The notes beneath the pieces were generated by a model. The model searched no databases. It was not told the origin of the DNA and worked only from the letters and a program-made list of their open reading frames with translations. A stretch of 64,000 bases of DNA, from the NCBI GenBank assembly GCA_036271555.1, contig DATBAK010000003.1, positions 1 to 64,000 on the forward strand. Direction: 5' to 3'. The stretch comes from Acidimicrobiia bacterium (GTDB lineage: Bacteria > Actinomycetota > Acidimicrobiia > IMCC26256 > PALSA-610). The position numbers were made by a program, and so were the translations under genes. Positions within the stretch are counted from its first letter, which is position 1. Every line of letters starts with the position of its first letter. Shown in pieces: positions 52,898-61,421 of this stretch.

Positions 52898-53917
52898 TCA
52901 GTCGACGCCCAGAACCTCTTCGCGGTAGCGGCGGACGGCTGCGACGGCGGTGCCGCCGGGTCCGCCCGCGGTCGCCGGCTCCGGGCGGATCGGCCGGCCT
53001 TCCAGTGTCGAGACGGTGGCCGCCACCGAATCCCGCAGGGCCTGAAGGTCGTAGCCGCCCTCGAGGAACACGACGAGCCGGCCCGGAACCGGCGCGAAGG
53101 CCGCGACGCGTGCGGTGAGATCGGCGAAGTCGCCGCTCGACAGACCGAGGCCGGTCAGCGGATCGGCCCGGTGGGCGTCGAAGCCCGCCGATACCAGCAC
53201 CCACGTCGGTGCAAACCGCTCGACCGCGGGCGCAACGACCGTGTCGAGCGCCTCGAGGTAGACGTCGCCGGTCGTACCCGACGGGACCGGCACGTTGAGC
53301 GTCGTGCCCGCGCCCTCGCCGGTACCGATCTCGTCGGCGCGACCGGTACCCGGATACAGCGGCCACTCGTGGAGCGACACGTAGAGGACGGCGGGCGAAG
53401 CCTCGAAGATCGTCTGCGTGCCGTTGCCGTGGTGCGCGTCCCAGTCGACGACCACCACCCGCTCGCCCCGTGCCACGAGCTCCGCCGCCGCGACCGCGAT
53501 GTTGTTGACGAGGCAGAAGCCCATCGCGCGGTCGGGCACCGCGTGGTGGCCGGGCGGCCGCACCGCGAGGAACGCGGCGTCGGCACGACCGGCACGCAGC
53601 GCGTCGATCGCCGCGAGGCCCGCGCCCGCGGCGGTAACGGCGGCGTCGTAGGACCGTTCGCTCATCGCAGTGTCGGCGTCGATGTGACCGCCGCCCGCCT
53701 GCGAGATCCGCTCGAGCCGGTCGAGATGAGCGGCCGGATGGACGCGTTCGAGCTCCTCGCGCGTCGCGCGCCGGCGCTCGAGCACCGTGTGACCGCTCGG
53801 GTCGATGCCCGCGAGCTGCAGCCCCGCGTGCACGGCATCGAGCCGCGCGGGCCGCTCGGGGTGCGTGCGCCCGGCGTCGTGCTCGGCGAACAGAGGGTCC
53901 GACGCGACGAGCACCAT
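52898..53917 (-). CDS. Histone deacetylase-family (acetoin utilisation/acetylpolyamine) hydrolase
   Basis: From ATG 53917 the 339-residue protein has the class II HDAC fold: HPERPARLDAVHAGL, RPPGHHAVPDRAMGFCLVNNIAVAA (catalytic His pair), VVDWDAHHGNGTQ (zinc ligands) and SAGFDAHRADPLTG, EGGYDLQALRDS. All zinc ligands are visible. The natural substrate may be acetylpolyamines or acetylated proteins. It is divergent from the DUF6049 gene that opens the murJ operon. Confidence 0.92.
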   Translation of the reverse strand: MVLVASDPLFAEHDAGRTHPERPARLDAVHAGLQLAGIDPSGHTVLERRRATREELERVHPAAHLDRLERISQAGGGHIDADTAMSERSYDAAVTAAGAGLAAIDALRAGRADAAFLAVRPPGHHAVPDRAMGFCLVNNIAVAAAELVARGERVVVVDWDAHHGNGTQTIFEASPAVLYVSLHEWPLYPGTGRADEIGTGEGAGTTLNVPVPSGTTGDVYLEALDTVVAPAVERFAPTWVLVSAGFDAHRADPLTGLGLSSGDFADLTARVAAFAPVPGRLVVFLEGGYDLQALRDSVAATVSTLEGRPIRPEPATAGGPGGTAVAAVRRYREEVLGVD

Positions 53918-53989
53918 CGACCCGAGGGTAGGCGCGGCAACGGCTGCGCCCGGGTGCGGCGAGGGCCCGACGGTACGCTCGACTCCCTG

Positions 53990-56050
53990 GTGACGACGTC
54001 TTCCCGCGCCCGCCCGCGCCGGTGGGCGGCCGGCGCGGCCGCACTCGCGGTCATCACCGCGACGACCCTCCTCGGCGGCGCGCCTTCCCGCGCGCTCGCC
54101 GCGGCCCCGACGAGCGCGCCCGCGCCCACCACGACCCCGGCGTCGAACGCGCCGCAGCTCGTGGTCACCTCGATCCCAGCCTGGGTCGCGCCGGGCTCGT
54201 CGTTCGCGGTGCACTTCCGCATCACCGGCGCCGACGTGTCGTCGCTCCTGCTCCGCGTGTCGGTCCATCCCGCAGTGACGTCGCGCACCGCCTTCTCCGA
54301 CACGCTCGACGGCAAGGGTGATCCGAGCGTCGTCGACGACGTCTCGGTCGCCGCTTCGTATGTGCCGCGCGCACACAACGGTGATCGCGTGCTTCCCCTC
54401 GGCCTCCAGGATCCGCAGCTCGCGCGTGATTCCTCGCGTTTGTCGGTGCGGCACACGGGCGTCTATCCGCTGACGCTGTCGCTGAGCCCCGCGGGTGGCG
54501 ATCCCATCGCGACGGCCTCGACGTGGCTCGTCGTCGCGGAGCAGCCGCTCACGGAACGGCTCGCGTTCGCGTGGGTGTGGCAGTTGCAGGGTCCGCCACT
54601 CACGACGGCGAACCGCGCCGCGGTGCAGCACATGATCGGTCCGGACGGCCGGCTCGGTCGCGCCGCGCAGGCGCTCGCGGCGGCGCGCACGGTGCCGCTC
54701 AGCCTCGTGCTCGGTCCCGAGACACTCGAGTCGTGGGCGAACCTCGCGCGCCACGACAAGGGCGCGTCGGCCGGCCTCACGCGCGTGCGCGAAGCGGTGG
54801 CCGACGAAGATCGCCGCCAGGTGCTCGCGACGCCGTACGTCCCCCTGAACGTGCCGTCGCTCGAAGCCGCCGGGCTCGACAGCAGCTTCGTCGACGACCT
54901 ACGCCTCGGCACCGACGCGGTGCAGTCGGTGGTCGGCGTGGTTCCCGACCCGCGAACGGTCTTGCTCGATCCCGTCGATGCAGGCGCGTTGTCGATCGCG
55001 CACGATCAGGCCTTCGCGCAGCGCTTCGTCGTGCGCGAGCCGTCGGTCGTGCCCGTGCCGCACGTGCTCACGCCCGCGCGTTGGTTCGGCATCCGCAGTG
55101 CCGACCACGTGTACACCGCGACCGCGAGCAGCGACTTCGCCGACGGTCTGCTCGACGGCAGCGGTTCGGCGGCCGAGCGCGCGCAGCGCTTCCTCGCGGG
55201 CATGTCGTTGATCGCGCTCGAGGCGCCGTCGCGTGCGCGCGGCATCGTGCTGGCGACGCCCTCGGACTGGAGCCCGAACCTCGGCCTCGTCGAGCAGGTG
55301 CTCACGGGATTGCGCAGCAACCCGTTCATCCGCGCGACGACACTCGATGGCTACTTCTCGTCCGTACCGGAGGACACGAACGACGACGACGAGCCGATCG
55401 TCACCTCGCTCGTCGACACGAAGCCGAAGCCGCCGACGGTCACGGCGGGTCAGCTCGGCGCGGCGCGGCGGGCGCTCGCGTCGTTCAAATCGCTCGTCGG
55501 CGACGACGACCCGCGCGTCCTCGCGGGCGCGCACGCGATCCTCATCGCGCCGTCGTCGGCGCTCGATCCCGCGGAGGCCGTCGACGCGCTCGACACCATC
55601 GACCGCGACGCGCAGGCGTTCCTCAGCTCGATCAAGACGACCGGTCACACGATCACGTTGACCTCGCGCACCGCGCGCATCCCGATCTCGTTCAGCAACA
55701 AGACCGGCCAGACCGTGCGCGTGAAGTTGCATCTGTCCAGCACGAAGCTGACGTTCCCCGACGGTGCCGAGGAGCTGCTGAAGCTTCCGCCGCGCAACAC
55801 GACGATCCGGTTCCCGGTCACCGCGCGCACGTCGGGCACGTTCCCGATGCAGGTCACGCTCACGACCGCCGACGACCAGTTCACGATCTCGACGACGCAG
55901 GTGATCGTGCGGTCGACCGTCTTCAGCAGCATCGGCGTACTGCTCACCGTCGGCGCGCTGCTGTTCCTCGCGTTCTGGTGGGGCAACCACATCTTGCGTT
56001 CGCGCCGCGCCAAGCGCGCCGCGATGGTCACCGGTCCGGCCACCGCGTGA
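53990..56050 (+). CDS. DUF6049-family secreted membrane protein
   Basis: The GTG at 53990 gives 686 residues: a signal peptide (AAGAAALAVITATTLLGGAP), an Ala/Pro/Thr linker, a beta-rich region (LVVTSIPAWVAPGSSFAVHFRITG), a central barrel-like region (RLAFAWVWQLQGPPLTTANRAAVQHMI through ATPSDWSPNLGLVEQVLTGLR), another Ig-like region and one C-terminal membrane span (IGVLLTVGALLFLAFWWGNHIL) before a basic tail. The mycobacterial counterpart next to mviN is similar. It probably works with MurJ in the envelope but has no established function. Confidence 0.88.
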   Translation: MTTSSRARPRRWAAGAAALAVITATTLLGGAPSRALAAAPTSAPAPTTTPASNAPQLVVTSIPAWVAPGSSFAVHFRITGADVSSLLLRVSVHPAVTSRTAFSDTLDGKGDPSVVDDVSVAASYVPRAHNGDRVLPLGLQDPQLARDSSRLSVRHTGVYPLTLSLSPAGGDPIATASTWLVVAEQPLTERLAFAWVWQLQGPPLTTANRAAVQHMIGPDGRLGRAAQALAAARTVPLSLVLGPETLESWANLARHDKGASAGLTRVREAVADEDRRQVLATPYVPLNVPSLEAAGLDSSFVDDLRLGTDAVQSVVGVVPDPRTVLLDPVDAGALSIAHDQAFAQRFVVREPSVVPVPHVLTPARWFGIRSADHVYTATASSDFADGLLDGSGSAAERAQRFLAGMSLIALEAPSRARGIVLATPSDWSPNLGLVEQVLTGLRSNPFIRATTLDGYFSSVPEDTNDDDEPIVTSLVDTKPKPPTVTAGQLGAARRALASFKSLVGDDDPRVLAGAHAILIAPSSALDPAEAVDALDTIDRDAQAFLSSIKTTGHTITLTSRTARIPISFSNKTGQTVRVKLHLSSTKLTFPDGAEELLKLPPRNTTIRFPVTARTSGTFPMQVTLTTADDQFTISTTQVIVRSTVFSSIGVLLTVGALLFLAFWWGNHILRSRRAKRAAMVTGPATA

Positions 56051-56060
56051 GCGCGCGCGC

Positions 56061-57653
56061 ATGACGCTGCCACCGCCCGAGGAGGCGGTCTCCGACGAGC
56101 GCGCGCTCGTCCGCTCGAGCGCGGTCGTCGCGATGGGCACCGCGCTCTCGCGCGTCACCGGGCTGATCCGCGTCCAGGCAATGGCCTACGCGATCGGCAC
56201 CACGCTGCTGGCCGACACGTACAACGTCGCGAACAACACACCGAACATCGTGTTCGAGTTGATCCTCGGCGGCGTCCTCACCGCCACGCTCGTCCCGCTC
56301 TTCGTCGACGCCGACGAGCGCCAGGACGACGGCGCGACCTCGGCGATCTTCGGCACGGCGATGACGCTGCTGATCGTGCTCACCGCGGTCGCGCTGCTCG
56401 CGTCGCCGCTCATCGCGCATCTGTTCAGCTACAAGGCCCACGGGCACGACCGCGCGCACGCGCAGCACGTTGCGACCGATCTCATCCTGCTCTTCATCCC
56501 GCAGATGGTGTTCTACGGGCTCACCGCGCTGCTCAGCGCGATGTTGAACGCGCGTCGGCGCTTCGTCGCCGCCGCGTTCGCGCCGGTGCTCAACAACGTC
56601 ATCGTCATCGCGCTGTTCCTCGCGCTGCCGCACCTCGTCACGAAGAACGGTCTGACCCTCTCCCACGCGGCGAGCAGCCCCGCGCTCGTGCTGTTGCTCG
56701 GCATCGGCACGACGGCCGGCATCGTGCTCATGGGGCTCGTGCTGCTGCCCGCGGTCAAGCTCGCGGGGATCCGCCTGCGCTACGTCGTGTCGTTCCGCCA
56801 TCCCGCGGTGCGCGCGATGGTCCGGCTGTCGGGTTGGACGGTCGGCTACGTGATCGCCAACCAGGTCGCGCTCATCTACGTGCTCGTGATCGCGCGCAGC
56901 CGCGACGGCGTCGTCTCCGCCTACACGTACGCGTACGCGTTCTTCCAGCTCCCGCACGGACTCCTCGCGGTGAGCCTCATGACGACGCTCGGCCCGGAGC
57001 TCGCGTCACTGGCCCGCCGGGACGAGATCGCCGCGTTGCGCGCCCGCTTCTGCCTCGGTCTGCGCAGCTTGCTCATCGTCATGGTGCCCGCGTCGGTCGG
57101 CTGCGCCGTGCTCGCGCACCAGCTCGTGGCGGGGCTGCTCCAGCACGGCGACTTCGGTCCGAGCTCGGTCGCGCTCACCGCGAACGCGCTGCGCGCGTTC
57201 TCCGTCGGTCTCGTGCCGTTCTCCGTCTACCTCTACGCGCTGCGCGGCTTCTACGCATTGCGCGACACGCGCACGCCGTTCTACGTGAACTGCCTCGAGA
57301 ACGCGCTCAACGTCGTGCTCGCCGCGCTCCTCTATCCCCATTTCGGGATCAGCGGCCTCGCGTACGCGTTCTCCCTCGCGTACGCGGTGGCGGCGGTCGT
57401 CGCGCTCGTCGCGCTCCGGCCGCGGATCGAGCATTTCGACGGTGCCCGCACCATGCGCACTGCGGTCAAGGCCGTCGTCGCGGCCATCGCGCTCGCGATC
57501 GCGACCGCGTTGCTCGCGCACGCGATCCACAACGCGCTCGCGGCGATGATCGGGGCCGGGATCGCCGGCATCGTCGTGTATCTCGTGGTCCTCGAAGCGC
57601 TCGGCGCCGATGAATTACGGGCGACGGTCGCCGCCGTGCGGCGCGATCGGTAG
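56061..57653 (+). CDS. murJ: Lipid II flippase MurJ (MviN)
   Basis: The 530-residue product has about fourteen membrane spans and the MurJ/MviN opening (ALVRSSAVVAMGTALSRVTGLIRVQAMAYAIGTTLLADTYNVANNTPNIVFELILGGVLTATLVPLFV). It moves lipid-linked peptidoglycan precursor across the membrane. It starts 10 bp after DUF6049 and runs into the degV-sigma part of the operon. Confidence 0.95.
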   Translation: MTLPPPEEAVSDERALVRSSAVVAMGTALSRVTGLIRVQAMAYAIGTTLLADTYNVANNTPNIVFELILGGVLTATLVPLFVDADERQDDGATSAIFGTAMTLLIVLTAVALLASPLIAHLFSYKAHGHDRAHAQHVATDLILLFIPQMVFYGLTALLSAMLNARRRFVAAAFAPVLNNVIVIALFLALPHLVTKNGLTLSHAASSPALVLLLGIGTTAGIVLMGLVLLPAVKLAGIRLRYVVSFRHPAVRAMVRLSGWTVGYVIANQVALIYVLVIARSRDGVVSAYTYAYAFFQLPHGLLAVSLMTTLGPELASLARRDEIAALRARFCLGLRSLLIVMVPASVGCAVLAHQLVAGLLQHGDFGPSSVALTANALRAFSVGLVPFSVYLYALRGFYALRDTRTPFYVNCLENALNVVLAALLYPHFGISGLAYAFSLAYAVAAVVALVALRPRIEHFDGARTMRTAVKAVVAAIALAIATALLAHAIHNALAAMIGAGIAGIVVYLVVLEALGADELRATVAAVRRDR

Positions 57654-57716
57654 GGCCGCGTGCCACGATGGGAGCAGAAGGGCGGCTCCCGGCCCCGCCC
57701 TGACGAGGGGGTTCGC

Positions 57717-58553
57717 ATGCCAGTTCGGATCGTGAGCGACAGTGCCTGCGATCTCCCGCCCGCGCTCTGCGACGAGCTCGGCATCGAGATCGTGCCGCTC
57801 TCGATCCGTTTCGGTGCCGACGAGCTCGTCGACCGGGTCGAGCTCACGACGGCCGCGTTCTGGGAGCGCCTCGGTCGGACGACGGTCCTCCCCGAGACGG
57901 CTGCGCCGTCGGTGGGCGCGTTCGAGACGACGTTCCGCGATCTGCACGAAGGCGGCGCCGACGGCATCGTGTGCGTCAACCTCTCGTCGAAGATGTCGGC
58001 GACGATGCAGTCGGCGCAGATCGCGTCGAAGTCGCTCGACGGTGTGTGCCCCGTCAGAGTCTTCGACTCCGAGAGCGCGTCGATGGGCATCGGCATGCTC
58101 GCGTTGCGCGCCGCGCGCCTCGCGAACGACGGCGCCGACGTCGACACGATCGTCACCGCGCTCGAAGACGCGCGCACCCGCGCCCACGCGCTGTTCACGC
58201 TCGACACGCTCGAGTACCTCCGCAAGGGCGGGCGCATCGGTGGCGCGCAGGCGCTGCTCGGATCGATGCTCTCGATCAAGCCGGTGATCACGGTCAAGGA
58301 CGGCGAGGTGTCGCCGGTCGCGAAGGTGCGCACGCGCTCGAAGGCGTTGCGTCACGTCGTCGATCAGGTCAAGGAACGCCCCGTCGAGTCGCTGTTCGTG
58401 ATGCACGCGAACGCGCCCGACGTCGACGCCTTCGTCGCGATGTTCGAACCGATCGTCGAGAACGCGGAGATCGTCGTCGGCGAGATCGGACCGGTCGTCG
58501 GCGTGCACACCGGCCCCGGCGTCATCGGCGTCACCTGGTTCGAGGGCCACTGA
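57717..58553 (+). CDS. DegV-family fatty-acid-binding protein
   Basis: ATG 57717 follows GAGGGGG. The 278-residue protein has the DegV signature VSDSACDLPPALCDELGIEIVPLSI, then LPETAAPSVGAFETTF, ESASMGIGMLALRAARL and GGRIGGAQALLGSMLSIKPVI. DegV (FakB-type) proteins bind one fatty acid and hand it to a kinase. It sits between murJ and the sigma factor, an insertion relative to the mycobacterial order. Its stop overlaps the start of the sigma gene. Confidence 0.92.
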   Translation: MPVRIVSDSACDLPPALCDELGIEIVPLSIRFGADELVDRVELTTAAFWERLGRTTVLPETAAPSVGAFETTFRDLHEGGADGIVCVNLSSKMSATMQSAQIASKSLDGVCPVRVFDSESASMGIGMLALRAARLANDGADVDTIVTALEDARTRAHALFTLDTLEYLRKGGRIGGAQALLGSMLSIKPVITVKDGEVSPVAKVRTRSKALRHVVDQVKERPVESLFVMHANAPDVDAFVAMFEPIVENAEIVVGEIGPVVGVHTGPGVIGVTWFEGH

Positions 58554-59113
58554 TCGATTTCGACGACGACGAGCTCGCTCGCCGCGCGTCCGGCGGCGAC
58601 CGCGCCGCGCTCGAAACGCTCCTCGAACGGCACGTCGACCGCATCCACGCGGTGTGCCGGCGCGTGCTCGGCAACGCCGACGACGCGCTCGACGCGACCC
58701 AGGAAGCGCTGATCGCGGTCGCGCGCGGCATCACGCGCTTCGACGGCCGCGCGCGCTTCACGACGTGGCTGTACCGAGTCGCGACCAATGCCGCGCTCGA
58801 CGAAGCGCGCCGCCGTCACCGCCGCCCGATCCCGTCGGCGATCGATCCGGACCTGGTGTCGTCGGGCGACGCGACCGGCGCGGTCGACGCGCGCCTCGAC
58901 GTCGACGCCGCGCTCGCGACCCTCTCGCCCACCGCGCGCGCCGCGGTCGTGCTGCGCGACCTCGCGGGCCTCGAGTACTCCGAGATCGCCGAGGTGCTCG
59001 ACATCCCGATCGGCACCGTGCGGTCGCGCATCGCGCGCGGTCGCGCCGCGGTCGCCGAGCATCTCGGGAACCCCGACGACCCCACCGAACGCCCAAGCTC
59101 ACGAGCCGTGTGA
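58550..59113 (+). CDS. ECF sigma factor (SigM-like position), probable CTG start
   Basis: The sigma homology starts at IDFDDDELARRASGGDRAALETLLERHVDRI. The only plausible in-frame initiator there is CTG at 58550, overlapping the DegV stop (CTGA), with GAGGG close upstream. Region 2 (ATQEALIAVARGITRFDGRARFTTWLYRVATNAALDEARRR) and region 4 (LSPTARAAVVLRDLAGLEYSEIAEVLDIPIGTVRSRIARGRAAVAEHL) are complete. The position between murJ and trxB matches mycobacterial sigM. Its partner anti-sigma-like gene overlaps by one base. Confidence 0.9.
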   Translation: MIDFDDDELARRASGGDRAALETLLERHVDRIHAVCRRVLGNADDALDATQEALIAVARGITRFDGRARFTTWLYRVATNAALDEARRRHRRPIPSAIDPDLVSSGDATGAVDARLDVDAALATLSPTARAAVVLRDLAGLEYSEIAEVLDIPIGTVRSRIARGRAAVAEHLGNPDDPTERPSSRAV

Positions 59114-59730
59114 TGACCAACGAACCGAACGACCCCGACGAACCGCTCGACGGCGCACTCGCGCGGGCGCGCGACGCCATTGGCACGTCCCCACCACCGC
59201 TCGACGAGGCGACGCGCCGCCGGCTCGTGAACCGCGCCCTGGCCGAGCGCGCACCCGCACCGACGCCGGCGCCGGCGATCCGCCGATTGAATCGCGTCCC
59301 GCCGCCCCTCCTCGCCGCGGCCGCAGTGATCGCGGTCGTCGGGCTCGGCGTGTGGGCCCTCGCGGCCATGTCGCACTCCACGAGCGAGACGGGCAGCGCA
59401 TCACGGAACGGTGCCGGCGCGGCCACGACGACCCCGAAGGCGGCCGCGCTCGGCGACGTCTCCGAGCCGCGCCGCCTGCTCGCGCAGGTCCGCGCCGCAC
59501 TCCGTGCGCAGCCCACCGACGCGCCCATCACGAACCCGTCGATCCCCGGCCGTCAGTGCGTCACGACCGTGAAGACGCCTGCGGGCGTCACCGCGCGGCC
59601 CTTGTCCACGGCGACGTATCGAGGGGCTCCGGCGATCGTGGTGGTGGCTCGCGACGACCGCAAGACGCTGATCTACGTGCTCGATCGGCGAGACTGCCGG
59701 CTGCTCACGTCTCAGTTCTTCCAGGGTTGA
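59113..59730 (+). CDS. Probable membrane anti-sigma factor
   Basis: ATG 59113 overlaps the sigma stop (TGATG). The 205-residue protein has an N-terminal cytoplasmic part of about 70 residues with no zinc-binding HxxxCxxC, one membrane span (LLAAAAVIAVVGLGVWALAAM) and an outer domain with two Cys (GRQCVTTVK and DRRDCRLLT). Gene order and topology fit an anti-sigma factor. The N-terminal helix DEATRRRLVNRALAERAP is the likely sigma-binding part. The function is inferred from position. Confidence 0.65.
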   Translation: MTNEPNDPDEPLDGALARARDAIGTSPPPLDEATRRRLVNRALAERAPAPTPAPAIRRLNRVPPPLLAAAAVIAVVGLGVWALAAMSHSTSETGSASRNGAGAATTTPKAAALGDVSEPRRLLAQVRAALRAQPTDAPITNPSIPGRQCVTTVKTPAGVTARPLSTATYRGAPAIVVVARDDRKTLIYVLDRRDCRLLTSQFFQG

Positions 59731-59781
59731 CGCGGGGTACGATCTCCGCTCCTCGGTCGCTCTCAGGGGGTTCAACCGCGC

Positions 59782-60069
59782 ATGGCCGACTGGACCACCG
59801 AAGCCGTCGACACGATCGAGAAGGTCGTCGGCGCGGTGCGCGAGCGCACCGTCGTCCCCGCGCACCGGTTCACGCGCGTGGTCGTCTACGGCATGTTCGC
59901 CGCGTTCGCGGTCGTCACCGCGCTCGTGCTGCTCGTTCTCGGAGCCTTCCGCGGCGGCGTGCTCGTCGCGCAGGGTGAGGTGTGGGCGGTCTGGCTGGTC
60001 CTCGGGGGAATCTTTGTGGTGCTGGGGCTCTTCTTCTGGGCCAAACGCAGCCCGAGGAGCAGTGAATGA
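59782..60069 (+). CDS. Small two-span membrane protein
   Basis: The 95-residue product has an N-terminal amphipathic helix (TEAVDTIEKVVGAVRERTVVPAHRF) and two membrane spans (VVYGMFAAFAVVTALVLLVLGAF and VWAVWLVLGGIFVVLGLFFW) ending in a basic tail. The family is unknown. Its stop overlaps the trxB ATG (ATGA), so it is translated with thioredoxin reductase. Confidence 0.8.
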   Translation: MADWTTEAVDTIEKVVGAVRERTVVPAHRFTRVVVYGMFAAFAVVTALVLLVLGAFRGGVLVAQGEVWAVWLVLGGIFVVLGLFFWAKRSPRSSE

Positions 60070-61001
60070 GCGGGAACCCGAGCGCCGTGCGCGACGTCGT
60101 CATCGTCGGATCGGGCCCGGCCGGCCTCACGGCCGCGGTCTACACCGCGCGTGCGAACCTCGAGCCGCTCGTCATCGAGGGCGTCGGTGCCGGTGGGCAG
60201 CTCATGCTCACGACCGACGTCGAGAACTTCCCCGGTTTCCCGAACGGGATCATGGGCCCAGAGCTCATGATGCTGTTCCGCGAGCAGGCGCAGCGTTTCG
60301 GCGCCGAGTTCGTCTCCTCCGACGTCGACCGCGTCGACCTCTCGCAACGCCCCTTCCGCATCCACGTCGGCGACGCCGAATACCAGGCGAAGTCGGTGAT
60401 CATCTCCACCGGCGCGACCGCGAAGATGCTCGGCCTCGAGTCGGAGCAGCACCTGCTCGGGCACGGTGTGTCGACCTGCGCGACGTGCGATGGCTTCTTC
60501 TTCCGCGATCTGCCGATCGCCGTCGTCGGTGGCGGCGACTCCGCGCTCGAGGAAGCGAACTTCCTCACGCGCTTCGCGACGAACGTCACCCTGATCCACC
60601 GGCGCAAGGAGTTCCGCGCGTCGAAGATCATGCAGGACCGCACGTTCGCGAACCCGAAGATCAGCGTGTTGTGGAACACCGTCGTCGAGGAAGTGCTCGG
60701 CAATGGCAAGGTCGAAGCGCTGCGCATGCGCGACGTCGAGACCGATTCGACGAGTGATCTCGCGGTGAGCGGCGTGTTCGTCGCCATCGGTCACACACCG
60801 AACACGGCGCTGTTCGAGGGCCAGCTCGACTTCGACGAGAACGGCTACATCCTCACCAAGGCAGGCTCGTCGGCGACATCGATCCCCGGCGTCTTCGCGG
60901 GCGGCGACGTGCAGGACCACATCTATCGGCAGGCGATCACCGCCGCGGGTTCCGGCTGCATGGCCGCGCTCGACGCCGAGCGTTATCTCGAAGCGCTGTA
61001 G
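60066..61001 (+). CDS. trxB: Thioredoxin reductase
   Basis: The 311-residue flavoprotein has the FAD motif VVIVGSGPAGLTAAVYTARA, the redox pair CATCDG at about residues 138-143, the NADPH motif IAVVGGGDSALEEANFL and GVFAGGDVQD near the C-terminus. It reduces the thioredoxin encoded next. In mycobacteria this gene also follows the sigM/anti-sigma pair. Confidence 0.96.
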   Translation: MSGNPSAVRDVVIVGSGPAGLTAAVYTARANLEPLVIEGVGAGGQLMLTTDVENFPGFPNGIMGPELMMLFREQAQRFGAEFVSSDVDRVDLSQRPFRIHVGDAEYQAKSVIISTGATAKMLGLESEQHLLGHGVSTCATCDGFFFRDLPIAVVGGGDSALEEANFLTRFATNVTLIHRRKEFRASKIMQDRTFANPKISVLWNTVVEEVLGNGKVEALRMRDVETDSTSDLAVSGVFVAIGHTPNTALFEGQLDFDENGYILTKAGSSATSIPGVFAGGDVQDHIYRQAITAAGSGCMAALDAERYLEAL

Positions 61002-61091
61002 CGCTGCGAACGGCGCGGAATCGCCGCCGGCAGGCGGGTGTTCCGCAACCGACGGGTACACTCCACCCGCTTTGCGAAAGGAACGTTCTCC

Positions 61092-61421
61092 GTGTCCGAC
61101 GCCATTGTCACGTTGTCCGATTCCACGTTCGACGAGTCCGTGCTGGGCTCCGACGTCCCGGTCGTCATCGACTTCTGGGCCGAGTGGTGTGGACCTTGCA
61201 AGATGATCGCCCCCGTTCTCGAGGACATCGCCAACGAGAACAAGGGCAAGCTCGCCGTCGCCAAGTTGAACGTCGACGACAACCCCGACATCGCGCGTCG
61301 TTACGAGGTGCTCAGCATCCCGACGCTGCTCGTGTTCCAGGAGGGTGAGCTGCGCAAGCGGCTCGTCGGCGCCAAGGGCAAGGCGCAGTTGCTGCAGGAT
61401 CTGTCCGAGTTCATCGCTTGA
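61092..61421 (+). CDS. trxA: Thioredoxin
   Basis: The true start is GTG 61092 (VSDAIVTLSDSTF) behind AAGGA; TACACT at 61057-61062 is a -10-like hexamer, so a second promoter is possible. The 109-residue product has the active site WAEWCGPCKMIAP, the cis-Pro strand SIPTLLVFQEGE and a full thioredoxin fold. It is the substrate of TrxB. Its stop overlaps the TTG start of cwlM. Confidence 0.96.
   Translation: MSDAIVTLSDSTFDESVLGSDVPVVIDFWAEWCGPCKMIAPVLEDIANENKGKLAVAKLNVDDNPDIARRYEVLSIPTLLVFQEGELRKRLVGAKGKAQLLQDLSEFIA

Noticed and set aside
52676-53989. N-terminal extension of the DUF6049 frame
   Set aside because: It runs antisense through the HDAC-type gene and has no signal peptide; the GTG at 53990 directly precedes a proper one.
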